DNA of 64,000 bases from contig NZ_CP042823.1 in the NCBI RefSeq assembly GCF_008000895.1, forward strand, positions 1,677,001-1,741,000, written 5' to 3'. The notes beneath the pieces are model-generated. The model did not search any database and was not told the origin of the DNA. It saw only the letters and a list, made by a program, of their open reading frames with translations. Shown here one piece after another: positions 34,393-42,244 of the stretch. How positions within the stretch are numbered: position 1 is the stretch's first letter; each line of letters starts with the position of its first letter. This DNA comes from Methylobacterium sp. WL1 (GTDB taxonomy: Bacteria; Pseudomonadota; Alphaproteobacteria; Rhizobiales; Beijerinckiaceae). The position numbers and the translations under genes were made by a program.

Positions 34393-34839
34393 TCAGGGCC
34401 GGGGCGGGTCCGCGGCGAGCGTGCCGAACTCGCTGACCATGCATTCGTGCATGCGTCGCAGCCACATATGCGCCTCCGTCGCGCGGGCTTCCGCCCGGTC
34501 GGCCCGCTCGGCCGCCAAGCGGACCTGTTCCTCGGCCCGCTCCGCGCGGGCAACCGCCTCGCGCATCGTCGCCTCGGCATGGCGGGCCCGGTCCTCGGCC
34601 GCCCGCGCCGCCGCATCCGCCTCGCGGACCGAGCGCTGCGCGTCTCGGGCGGAGTCCCGCGCGCGCTTCTGCATCTCGCGGACCCGAGCCGCGACGCCCC
34701 GGACGGCCAGCAGCGAGGCCGACCAATCCTCGTCCTCCGCGGACGCGGCGGCGTCGGGTCCGGAGAACAGCGCGACCACCCGGTCCACCGGCTCGACTTC
34801 CGGGGGGACCGCTTGCGCTCGGGCCGGGCTGCTGCTCAT
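34393..34839 (-). CDS. Coiled-coil protein B of a coupled pair
   Basis: A 148-residue protein, mostly one long Ala/Glu/Arg coiled coil (DSARDAQRSVREADAAARAA, continuing EDRARHAEATMREAVARAER). It ends WLRRMHECMVSEFGTLA, which parallels the end of its neighbour (WLARVQDAIMSEFSDL). Its start overlaps the neighbour's stop by four bases (ATGA), so it is translationally coupled as second gene. No membrane segment. A cytoplasmic filament or scaffold is possible but inferred. Confidence 0.7.
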   Translation of the reverse strand: MSSSPARAQAVPPEVEPVDRVVALFSGPDAAASAEDEDWSASLLAVRGVAARVREMQKRARDSARDAQRSVREADAAARAAEDRARHAEATMREAVARAERAEEQVRLAAERADRAEARATEAHMWLRRMHECMVSEFGTLAADPPRP

Positions 34840-35345
34840 GCGGCGGCCTGATCGGTCAGGTCGGAGAATTCGGACATGATCGCGTCCTGGACGCGGGCCA
34901 GCCACTCCTCGGCGTGACGCGCGCGATCCTCCGCCGCCCGGGCTCGCGCCTCGGCCGCCTTGGCGCGCTCTTCGGCGGCGATGACCTGCGCTTCCGCACG
35001 AACCTGCGCTTCCCGCGCCTGAACTTCGGCGATGCGGGCCCGTTCGTTCGATGCATTGATGTCGTCGCGGACCCGCTCCAGCACGTGCTCGATGCGCTCC
35101 TCGCGCTCCCGAGCCTGGGCCTCGACTTCCCGCGCTTGCCGGGCCGCGGCCTGCACCCGGTGGATCAGCGCGTCCCAATCCTGCGGCGACGATTGCGGTG
35201 TCGGCAACGGGGCCTGCTCGTTCAGCGACGACACCACCCGCAGGACGTTGCCGAGATTGGCTTCCGGGGCTGCGCCCGGCTCGCGCTTCGATTTGTCGGC
35301 GGTGCGGAAGCGCGGATCGTTCAAAAGCCGCTGCAGCTCGCTCAC
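34836..35345 (-). CDS. Coiled-coil protein A of a coupled pair
   Basis: A 169-residue protein starting at GTG 35345 with GGAGAG upstream. It has a short globular N terminus (SELQRLLNDPRFRTADKSKR), then a coiled coil from about residue 55 (WDALIHRVQAAARQAREVEA onward, with repeated A-E-R-A units). Its end WLARVQDAIMSEFSDLTDQA matches the end of the downstream coiled-coil protein, so the genes are tandem paralogues that may form a heteromer. Confidence 0.7.
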   Translation of the reverse strand: MSELQRLLNDPRFRTADKSKREPGAAPEANLGNVLRVVSSLNEQAPLPTPQSSPQDWDALIHRVQAAARQAREVEAQAREREERIEHVLERVRDDINASNERARIAEVQAREAQVRAEAQVIAAEERAKAAEARARAAEDRARHAEEWLARVQDAIMSEFSDLTDQAAA

Positions 35346-35603
35346 GGGGCGCCCTCTCCCTGCCTGTAGACGTTGGGTGATTAAACGAAGCGCAATGATT
35401 AACAAACCATTAAAAATCAAGTCGGCAGGGTGAGGGTTTGTTAACATAGGCTGCGCCCGGTGCTGGAATTCGCGTGGGTTGGATGGACCGCGCCGGCCGG
35501 CTCCGCGACACCGGAAAGGCCGACGCTCCCCCGGTCGCTCGCGGAACTGGATGGGCTGCTGCCGGCTTCCCTTCAGACGTGATTCCTGCCGGAGAACAGC
35601 TTG

Positions 35604-36047
35604 ATGCGGAACAGTGCCCAGGATCGAGGTCCGACCTCCTCCGGGCCGGACCGGGACCCGGCGCGTGGGTTCGCAGACGCCCTGCGCGATCAAGCACACG
35701 ACTATGCCGGTAAGCGGCGGGCCGATGCGGTCCGGGTCGTCTCCGATGTCGGCGATGCCATCCGGGATTCGGGCGCGGGCTTCGATGGGCTGCCGCATGT
35801 GAAAGCCTTCTTCGAGCAGGCCGCTCTCGGTGTCGACGGGTTGGCCGAGGACATGTCCCGCCGCTCCTTCGGCGAGATGTACGACGCGGTCCGGGCAGCC
35901 GCCCGGCGCCGGCCCGTCCTGACCGCGGCCGCCGCCATGCTGGCCGGCGTCGCGCTCTATCGGCTGATCAACCCGCCCGGGATCCGGCCGGTGCCGCGCT
36001 CGCGGGCCCTGGTCCCGGTCGACGTCCTGCCGACGCCGGACCTGTAG
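35604..36047 (+). CDS. Membrane-anchored hypothetical protein
   Basis: A 147-residue protein with a polar helical region (DALRDQAHDYAGKRRADAVR, then VSDVGDAIRDSGAGFDGLPH) and one C-terminal membrane helix (PVLTAAAAMLAGVALYRLIN) followed by a Pro-rich tail. The layout resembles nutrient-deprivation or ElaB/YqjD-like proteins that tether cytoplasmic material to the membrane. GGAG precedes the ATG at 35604. It stands directly before the DUF3618 gene, in the same direction. Confidence 0.65.
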   Translation: MRNSAQDRGPTSSGPDRDPARGFADALRDQAHDYAGKRRADAVRVVSDVGDAIRDSGAGFDGLPHVKAFFEQAALGVDGLAEDMSRRSFGEMYDAVRAAARRRPVLTAAAAMLAGVALYRLINPPGIRPVPRSRALVPVDVLPTPDL

Positions 36048-36240
36048 GGCCGCGTCGCGGAGCGCGGATCCCGGTAGGCGGCGGACCCGGATGGGACGGC
36101 AGATCAGCAGAGATGCGCAGGGTCTCGCGGATCGTCCTGGACATCCGCTCCGGGACGAGGCCTGAGAGTTTCGATTTCGCATCGTACCGAGGGCCGGAAA
36201 CCGGCACCGCGGGACGATGCCCCACCGGAGTACAGGACCC

Positions 36241-36651
36241 ATGACCAACGCGGCGGACGAACTCGAGCAGGACGTGGAAGCGAGCCGCGGGCGCCTGGAT
36301 CGCACGCTGGGCGATCTGCAATCCCGCCTTCAAGGTCCGGGCATCCCCCGGGATCTCGGCGACCTGAAGCGGTCCGGGCAGGCCGCCGGCGAGGCGGTCG
36401 AGCGTTTCGTCGCCGACGTGCGGGTCAACCCCGTGCCGGCCCTGCTGATCGCCGCCGGGCTCGGCCTGCTCGTCTACGACGTGTTCCGGTCGACGGCGCG
36501 CCGGCGTTCGACCACGCTTACGGCCGGATTCCCGGCTGCGGACCGGGGTCTCGCCGCGAACCAGGCGGATCGGATGGAGGAGCGGCTCGACGAGGCGCTG
36601 GAAGAGAGCTTTCCCGGCAGCGATCCGGTCTCGGTGCGGATCACCAAATAG
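36241..36651 (+). CDS. DUF3618 family membrane protein
   Basis: A 136-residue protein. The N-terminal ELEQDVEASRGRLDRTLGDL matches DUF3618, and a membrane helix follows (VPALLIAAGLGLLVYDVFRS). The C terminus LDEALEESFPGSDPVSVR is the short ESFPxSDP motif often attached to small stress-type proteins. Members of DUF3618 are of unknown function. It follows a similar membrane-anchored gene. Confidence 0.8.
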   Translation: MTNAADELEQDVEASRGRLDRTLGDLQSRLQGPGIPRDLGDLKRSGQAAGEAVERFVADVRVNPVPALLIAAGLGLLVYDVFRSTARRRSTTLTAGFPAADRGLAANQADRMEERLDEALEESFPGSDPVSVRITK

Positions 36652-36886
36652 CGCGCATCGGTCTCCCCGAGGCCCGGGGAGGGCGGGCCGGCCCCGCCCT
36701 CCCCGCTTCGGCGGGCGCCCACCGTCGCCCCTCGTTGGGTCACCGCCGAGAGAGGCCGCGCCGACCGGGCCGGTGACCGATCGATCATCGGTCCTCGCCC
36801 TGACAACGCCGAACAGTCTGAAATATCTGCTTTCGATGAACCCGATTGTCATGTCATCGGGCAACGCCGTCGATCGGCGATGGAAC

Positions 36887-36949
36887 ATGCCTGACGCCGA
36901 ACCCGTATTCATCCAGGTGGCGCGCGGCTACGAAGCGAAGGGGGGCTGA
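36887..36949 (+). CDS. Possible 20-residue leader ORF
   Basis: A short frame (MPDAEPVFIQVARGYEAKGG) that ends one base before the next gene's ATG. It could be a translationally coupled leader, or chance. No independent support. Confidence 0.25.
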   Translation: MPDAEPVFIQVARGYEAKGG

Positions 36950-36950
36950 C

Positions 36951-37232
36951 ATGACCGACAGGGACCCCGACGCGCATTCCAGCCCAGAATGCGATCCCCG
37001 GACAGCTCGGATGCCGGAGGTTCTGCGCCTCTCGACGGCTCTGGCGGAGCAGATGCTGGCTTCTCAGATCATGGGGCGGGCGATCTCGGGCTATCAACTC
37101 GCCGCGCTGGTGGGTGCGGCGCGCCTCCTTCAGGACAGCAACGTGCCCTGGCCGCCCCTCGTCCACGAGGTCGTCCAGGATCTGGCCGACCGCATGGATA
37201 CCGCCGGAACGCAGACGGACGGGGTGCTCTGA
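36951..37232 (+). CDS. Small hypothetical protein, family B (paralogue at 57681)
   Basis: A 93-residue protein. LAALVGAARLLQDSNVPWPP and LVHEVVQDLADRMD match the 57681 protein (LVRATQMLQDNDVPWPPSVE, then IVFMEIAQRVE), so the two are paralogues. The family looks all-helical. Function unknown. It lies 130 bases upstream of a transporter gene. Confidence 0.65.
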   Translation: MTDRDPDAHSSPECDPRTARMPEVLRLSTALAEQMLASQIMGRAISGYQLAALVGAARLLQDSNVPWPPLVHEVVQDLADRMDTAGTQTDGVL

Positions 37233-37367
37233 CAGGCATCCGACACCCCGTCGGACCATCTCCGCGTGGTTGTCGCGGCAGTATGAGAGGTCACCGACCT
37301 CGGTTGTGCGCCGCCACGGCCCCGACCGTGTCGCCAACCTGTGCCGTCACAGATCGGGATCTCAACC

Positions 37368-37811
37368 ATGTGGTACCTGTACGGCTTCGTTTTGCTGGCG
37401 GGCGTCGCCAATGCCGTCCAGGCGGGGCAGAACGGGGCGCTCTCCAAAGGGCTTGCCGAATCGCTGACAGCGGGGCTCGTGGTGGCGGCCGGGACTGCCA
37501 CCTGCATCCTCGTGGTCGGCCTCCTCTCCGGCAGGCTCACCTGGCCCACGGCGGATCAGGTGATGGCGATGCCCTGGTGGGCGTGGTTCGGTGGGATCCT
37601 GGGCGGCTGCATCATCCTGGCGCAATTCATCGTGGCGCGGCAGATCGGGGCCGCACCGTTCCTCGGCCTTCTCGTCACCTCTGGTGTGATCACCTCGATC
37701 GTACTGGACCATTTCGGCTGGGTCGGCTTCGAGACGCATCCCGCCGGCCTGTGGCGCATCCTCGGCGGCGTCCTGATGGTCGCCGGTGTGGCGCTGGTTG
37801 CAACCTTCTGA
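37368..37811 (+). CDS. DMT-superfamily transporter, DUF606 type (copy 1)
   Basis: A 147-residue inner-membrane protein with five hydrophobic helices (MWYLYGFVLLAGVANAVQAG, VVAAGTATCILVVGLLSG, WWAWFGGILGGCIILAQFIV, PFLGLLVTSGVITSIVLDHF and LWRILGGVLMVAGVALVATF). It matches the DUF606/YdcZ small-DMT type, half the size of ten-helix DMT transporters, so it probably dimerises. Its substrate is unknown. A second copy at 39650 is clearly paralogous. Confidence 0.8.
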   Translation: MWYLYGFVLLAGVANAVQAGQNGALSKGLAESLTAGLVVAAGTATCILVVGLLSGRLTWPTADQVMAMPWWAWFGGILGGCIILAQFIVARQIGAAPFLGLLVTSGVITSIVLDHFGWVGFETHPAGLWRILGGVLMVAGVALVATF

Positions 37812-37895
37812 CAACGGGGCCGACTGCACCGCCGGCATGCCGGAACGGTCCCGCTCCGCACGGGGTTGCCCTTCGGAGAGTTCAAGGAGAGCGCG

Positions 37896-37982
37896 ATGCT
37901 GACGGGTGGTCTGCTGTGGCTGATCGGGGTCCCGATCCCCGTCCTCATACTGATCTGGTTCTTCTTCCTGCGCGGGCGATAG
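37896..37982 (+). CDS. 28-residue single-pass membrane protein
   Basis: MLTGGLLWLIGVPIPVLILI followed by WFFFLRGR is one membrane helix with a basic end. AAGGAGA at 37884-37890 sits six bases before the ATG, strong support for translation. It lies 84 bases after the DUF606 transporter in the same direction. Proteins this short are usually missed. Its role is unknown, possibly modulating a membrane partner. Confidence 0.65.
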   Translation: MLTGGLLWLIGVPIPVLILIWFFFLRGR

Positions 37983-38118
37983 CGTGCCCGACCGGCGGTG
38001 AATCCCTGAGATGCGGACCCCTGTGATGACCGCGCGCCCTAGTGAGCGGACCGGCCGCCGTGCCCGCTCGACGCGGTCGTCGTCTCGACAAGGCTACGCC
38101 GGCCTGTATCGTGCCGGG

Positions 38119-38421
38119 ATGCGCACCGCCCTCGCCGCCCTCACCCTCAGTATGGCTGCCGGGGTCGCACTCGCACAGCAGCCGCCGCCCACGGTGCCCG
38201 AACTGCTGAGCGCGGAGGCGCGGGCCGCGCTCGGATGCGAGGGATCCGGCGATCCTGCCGTCATCCGCGAGCAGTGCCGGCTCCGGGACCGACTGAGCGG
38301 ACGCCTGGCCCAGGCCGGCTATTGCTGGGGTCGCAATGGGCAGACCGACGAGAAGAAGGACTGGCACGCCTGCCAGCCCGACTCGATCTTCGAGGACGAC
38401 ATCGAGGCGGTACAGCGCTGA
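38119..38421 (+). CDS. Small secreted cysteine-containing protein
   Basis: A 100-residue exported protein with a signal peptide (MRTALAALTLSMAAGVALAQ). The mature part has four cysteines (LGCEGSG, REQCRLR, GYCWGRN, WHACQPD) that could make two disulfides. The start at 38119 gives a normal signal sequence. Upstream residues are basic and not conserved-looking. Function unknown. Confidence 0.65.
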   Translation: MRTALAALTLSMAAGVALAQQPPPTVPELLSAEARAALGCEGSGDPAVIREQCRLRDRLSGRLAQAGYCWGRNGQTDEKKDWHACQPDSIFEDDIEAVQR

Positions 38422-38510
38422 GTCTCGATCTCGAACGGTCGCGGAGCTTCGGTGCCCCCGATGCGCCGAGCATCGGGACGGCTTCCGCTGAAAAAACGGC
38501 AGACCCTCGT

Positions 38511-38768
38511 CTAGCTGATCGCCGCCGGGTGCCGCGATGGCGCGCCCTTGTAGTGGCGCGGGATCAGCGGGCAGCCATCGTGGACGCGGAAATGTGACGG
38601 CGAAGCGCGCCGCACCGCCGTATAGCCACCCTGAATCATCAGGCGTCCGAAGCAGGCCGGGCAGCGCTTGAGGGCGTCGCGATGGCGCGCTTGCGCCTCG
38701 TCGACCGTCATGGCCACCCAGGCTCCTTCGACGGAGACTTCGCAGGTCGGGGTTCCGGGCTTCACCAT
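38511..38768 (-). CDS. Small cysteine-containing protein, family A (paralogue at 5124)
   Basis: An 85-residue protein with the same plan as the 5124 gene: N-terminal TCEVSVEGAWVAMTVDEAQA, a KRCPACFGRL pair, DGCPLIPR and the ending SRHPAAIS. The 33-kb separation between copies and the shared Cys spacing indicate a small gene family. Zinc binding is likely but unproven. Confidence 0.7.
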   Translation of the reverse strand: MVKPGTPTCEVSVEGAWVAMTVDEAQARHRDALKRCPACFGRLMIQGGYTAVRRASPSHFRVHDGCPLIPRHYKGAPSRHPAAIS

Positions 38769-38941
38769 GACGCGACGATGCCGTCTGTCGGCGGGCCGCG
38801 CCAGCGCAGGGACGCCACAGCGGGCCGCCGACAGACGGTCAGGTTATGCCGCAAAGCGTCGCGGCCAGACCCTGTCCGGGCCTGCTCACGCCGAGCTCGT
38901 ATGCCGGATGGTCGATCGCACTCTGCGCGGTGGCGCAGCAA

Positions 38942-39067
38942 CTACTTCTGCGCCGACCGGGTCTTGATACACAGCAACACGCGCCGGATGTGGTTGCGCA
39001 GCTGGTCTTTACTGTCCGACGGCGCGTCGGTTTTCTTGGCCGAGTCCGGTTTGTTACACGTCGACAT
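38942..39067 (-). CDS. Possible 41-residue protein
   Basis: A short polar frame (MSTCNKPDSAKKTDAPSDSK, then DQLRNHIRRVLLCIKTRSAQ) with a likely C-terminal helix. Initiation signal is weak, so coding is uncertain. Confidence 0.4.
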   Translation of the reverse strand: MSTCNKPDSAKKTDAPSDSKDQLRNHIRRVLLCIKTRSAQK

Positions 39068-39311
39068 GGCAAGTGCCCCAAGGAAGGAGCGCCACCTCAG
39101 CGGGCCTTAGGGCCTTGGTTCGGAAGGCGATCGCTAAAAGCTTTAGTGGATCGTCTCGCCAAAATCTCGACATAATTGCAACTCGCGCAGCCAATTCAGG
39201 TTTGAGATATTTTAAGGTTTATCGTTGTTTTTGAATGCTGCTGTGCCGTTACGCACTACGTAGCCGAATTCATGGACCCTTACGGGGGATTCGATCTGGG
39301 GGACCTGCCAG

Positions 39312-39533
39312 ATGCCCGAGCGCTTCTACTTCGACATCGAGAACGGCGCCGAGGCGATCCGCGACGAGGACGGCGTCGAGGCTGTCAGTCTAGATGCGGC
39401 CCTGGAGGAGGCCCGGAGCGTGATCCGGGAGATGGCCGCCGAGTTGGCGACCGCAGATCCCGACGAAGCGTGGATCCTGATCGTGCGCGACGCGTCCGGA
39501 TCCGTGGTCGGGCGGTTGCCGGTCACGCCCTAG
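39312..39533 (+). CDS. DUF6894-type small protein
   Basis: A 73-residue protein: ERFYFDIENGAEAIRDEDGV, EAVSLDAALEEARSVIREMA and a final strand pair WILIVRDASGSVVGRLPV. This is the compact DUF6894 pattern common in Rhizobiales. Function unknown. Confidence 0.75.
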   Translation: MPERFYFDIENGAEAIRDEDGVEAVSLDAALEEARSVIREMAAELATADPDEAWILIVRDASGSVVGRLPVTP

Positions 39534-39649
39534 GATCCGCGCACGATCCTGCGCGGATCGGCGGGGCCGCACCGCCGCCCGCGCCAGGCGCGTCAAAAAT
39601 GCGCGGGCGGGCGGCGGATCTTGGCCGCAGGTCCAAGAGCTAGCGGAGC

Positions 39650-40093
39650 ATGTGGTATCTTTACGGACTCACCATCCTCGCCGGCCTCGCCAATGCGATC
39701 CAGCCTGGCCAGAACGCGACGTTGTCGAAATCCCTCGGCTTGCCGATTACGGCCGCCCTGCTGACGCTGCTGGTCAGTACGGCCGCCCTCCTGGTGGGCG
39801 GCCTCGCCGTCGGCAAGCTCGAGATCCCGAGCGGGCAGCAATGGGCGCAGGTGCCCTGGTGGGCCTGGCTCGGCGGGTTCCTCAGCATCCTGCTGATCCT
39901 CGCCCAACTCTACGCGTCGCCGGCCATCGGCGCCGCGTCCTTCCTCGGCATCATCGTCACCGTGGGCGTGGTCGCGTCGATCGTGCTCGACAATTACGGT
40001 TGGGTCGGCTTCGCCGTGCACCCGGCAAGCCTCTGGCGGATGCTGGGTGCCGTCCTCATGATCGCTGGCGTGGCGCTGGTCGCGCTGTTCTGA
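39650..40093 (+). CDS. DMT-superfamily transporter, DUF606 type (copy 2)
   Basis: A 147-residue five-helix protein paralogous to the 37368 gene over its full length (MWYLYGLTILAGLANAIQPG at the start and LWRMLGAVLMIAGVALVALF at the end). Identity is high in helices and loops, including QxGQNxxLSK. Two DUF606 copies 2 kb apart could form a heterodimer, which is inference. Confidence 0.8.
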   Translation: MWYLYGLTILAGLANAIQPGQNATLSKSLGLPITAALLTLLVSTAALLVGGLAVGKLEIPSGQQWAQVPWWAWLGGFLSILLILAQLYASPAIGAASFLGIIVTVGVVASIVLDNYGWVGFAVHPASLWRMLGAVLMIAGVALVALF

Positions 40094-40107
40094 GCGGCGG
40101 ACGCCCT

Positions 40108-40395
40108 TCAAGCCGGGGCGGCGGCGGCCACAACCTCGGCGGCGTAGCGGGCCCGGCCTGGCCCGTCGGCTAGCACGCCGCTATCGGCGCACCACGCCGC
40201 GAACGCAGCGGGCTCGATCGACACGCGTATCACGGCGACGCCGCTGCGCTGGACCTCGCGCTCCATCTGCTCGGTGGCGATCCGCCAAGTCTCGTACCGA
40301 GGCGGCAGCCGCGGTCCGTCGGCGAGGCTGGCGCGGAGCGCCTCGTAATGCTCCGGGGCGTACCAGGGCAGGCCCACGCGACGCGGACGGGTCAT
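40108..40395 (-). CDS. Hypothetical protein
   Basis: A 95-residue protein (MTRPRRVGLPWYAPEHYEAL, then IATEQMEREVQRSGVAVIRV). It has a mixed helix-strand pattern ending in an Ala-rich tail. An alternative start lies at 40413. It converges with the DUF606 transporter. Function unknown. Confidence 0.6.
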   Translation of the reverse strand: MTRPRRVGLPWYAPEHYEALRASLADGPRLPPRYETWRIATEQMEREVQRSGVAVIRVSIEPAAFAAWCADSGVLADGPGRARYAAEVVAAAAPA

Positions 40396-40674
40396 CGGAA
40401 GCTCGCAGGCCATGGGCGTGGATATGCGACCCCGACCGCTCCTCGGCCGGCATCACGTCCCTCAACGGCGCAGCGCGGCGTTCGGTTCTGCCGCGCTTCC
40501 GGCATCAACACTCCGCCGGCCCTCGACACGTCGCTCGGTCGTGGCGTGGAATCGTATCTGCGGAACGATCCGGCCGTACTGAGGCGTGCGCCGACGCTCT
40601 CCCGTCCGTCATCGGTCCGACCGGCTGCCCTTACCGCAGCCTTGCGGGCCCCGGCGGCGCGATCGGGAGCGGCT

Positions 40675-40839
40675 CTAATCGGTGGCCTCGGCCGTCCGTG
40701 AAATGGCGCCACCGCGCCCGAAGGTCTCGTGGGCCGCCTGCGTCAGCTCCCGGCGGGCGACGACGTCGGCCAAGGCCATCAGGATGCCCATCAGCCACAG
40801 GACCAAGACAATGCGGCGGAGGATCGGTCGATTGGACAT
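40675..40839 (-). CDS. 54-residue single-pass membrane protein
   Basis: MSNRPILRRIVLVLWLMGIL followed by MALADVVARR is a convincing N-terminal membrane helix with a basic start. A polar tail follows. The ribosome-binding site is weak. Function unknown. Confidence 0.5.
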   Translation of the reverse strand: MSNRPILRRIVLVLWLMGILMALADVVARRELTQAAHETFGRGGAISRTAEATD

Positions 40840-41212
40840 GCGCGGCATCCAGAGACGTCGAGCTGTCTAGCAGCGCCCCCGAAAAGCCGCTGCCGCCCCC
40901 GGGCCACAGTGGGTACGGAATGTGAACGCGAGCACTGCCGCCATCCTTCTGCTGCCCTCCGCGAACCCGTTCTGTCGCTCTTCGGCCACAGGGGCTCGGC
41001 AACCGTCGCCGTCGCCGCAACCGATGCGCGGCGTCGGCGTTGTCACAGTCGGCCCAGTATTCCCGAATGATGTCTGGCGGACCGCAGCCATTTACCGCCG
41101 GTTTACTATGATGCCCGGTGTCGTTGCCGGCGGGTGTGTCCGTAAAACTACAGCTTTCTTCCCGACGGATTGGTAGTCATGGCGTCAGATTTCACGTCCT
41201 GGATTACCCCGC
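40840..41212. other. Upstream region of the porin gene
   Basis: No gene supported. It presumably holds the porin promoter and leader, but no specific motif was identified. Confidence 0.4.
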
Positions 41213-42046
41213 ATGACCAAGCTTCTCGCCTCCCTGGCCGCCTTCACCGCTCTGACCGGCGCCGCTGCTGCCGCCGACCTGCCGCGTCGCGCCGCCCCGC
41301 CGCCCGTGTTCACCCCGGTGCCGGTGTTCACCTGGACCGGCTTCTACGCGGGTTTCAACGCCGGCTACGCCTTCGACGCCAGCAGCCGCTCGAACAACTC
41401 CACCTTCGGCGTCCCGGCCCCGTTCGCCGTTCCCGGCACCACCGCCACCTTCCGCAACCGCAGCCAGGACGGCTTCTCCGGCGGCGCGCAGATCGGCTAC
41501 AACGTTCAGTTCACCCCGGGTTCGGGCGTGGTCGTCGGCATCGAGGCCGACGCCCAGTACCTCGACTTCGGCCGTAGCCGGAACAACGCCTTCGTGAACG
41601 GCGCCGTCGCCCCGGGCTACTACGTCACCGACCCGCGCGGCCTGTCGAGCCTCGACTACTTCGGCACCGTGCGCGGCCGCCTCGGCTACGCCTTCGACCG
41701 CACCCTCGTGTACGGCACCGGCGGCTTCGCCTACGGCTCGGGCAGCGCCGACCGCTCGTTCGGCGGCTATGCCGGCAACGACAGCTTCCGCACCGGCTAC
41801 GCCGTCGGCGGCGGTGTCGAGTTCGCCCTCCCCACCGAGTCGTTCCTGAACTTCTTCCGCTCGTCGGCCGTGACGTTCAAGATCGAAGGTCTGTACGTCA
41901 ACCTGGAGCGCGGCAACCGCAACCAGGGCGCCCTGGTCGTCAACGCCGCCAACCTCGTCCCGGTGGCCTACAGCGCCATCGGTCGTCGCGACGACGAGTT
42001 CGCCGTCGTCCGCGCCGGCCTGAACTACAAGTTCGGCTCGTACTAG
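41213..42046 (+). CDS. Outer membrane beta-barrel protein (Omp25/31-like)
   Basis: A 277-residue outer membrane protein. A signal peptide (MTKLLASLAAFTALTGAAAA, then ADLPRR) is followed by the typical AAPPPVFTPVPVFTWTGFYA and GFNAGYAF and by repeated amphipathic strands (GGAQIGYNVQF, GTVRGRLGYAFDR, VYGTGGFAYG). The end RAGLNYKFGSY with a terminal aromatic residue fits BAM-dependent insertion. An intrinsic terminator follows at 42160. It likely provides structure or small-molecule permeability. Confidence 0.9.
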   Translation: MTKLLASLAAFTALTGAAAAADLPRRAAPPPVFTPVPVFTWTGFYAGFNAGYAFDASSRSNNSTFGVPAPFAVPGTTATFRNRSQDGFSGGAQIGYNVQFTPGSGVVVGIEADAQYLDFGRSRNNAFVNGAVAPGYYVTDPRGLSSLDYFGTVRGRLGYAFDRTLVYGTGGFAYGSGSADRSFGGYAGNDSFRTGYAVGGGVEFALPTESFLNFFRSSAVTFKIEGLYVNLERGNRNQGALVVNAANLVPVAYSAIGRRDDEFAVVRAGLNYKFGSY

Positions 42047-42159
42047 GACCCGCGACGCTCCCGGCCTTAACGCCGGGAGTCGTCTTCGCCGGAAGTCGTC
42101 TTGGCCGAGAGCCGCTTCGGCATCCCAGCCCGGTCAAATCGGCCGCTCCGGCCGTGCAG

Positions 42160-42191
42160 AACCCCGGGTGCCCCTGGCACCCGGGGTTTTT
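42160..42191 (+). terminator. Rho-independent terminator after the porin
   Basis: CCCCGGGTGCC and GGCACCCGGGG pair with a three-base loop, extended by AA/TT, followed directly by TTTTT. It fits termination of the plus-strand porin transcript. Confidence 0.85.
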
Positions 42192-42244
42192 CCATTGCGC
42201 AAAGGTGAGCCGCGGCCTCGGATGACCCGGGATCGGTGCCGCCC

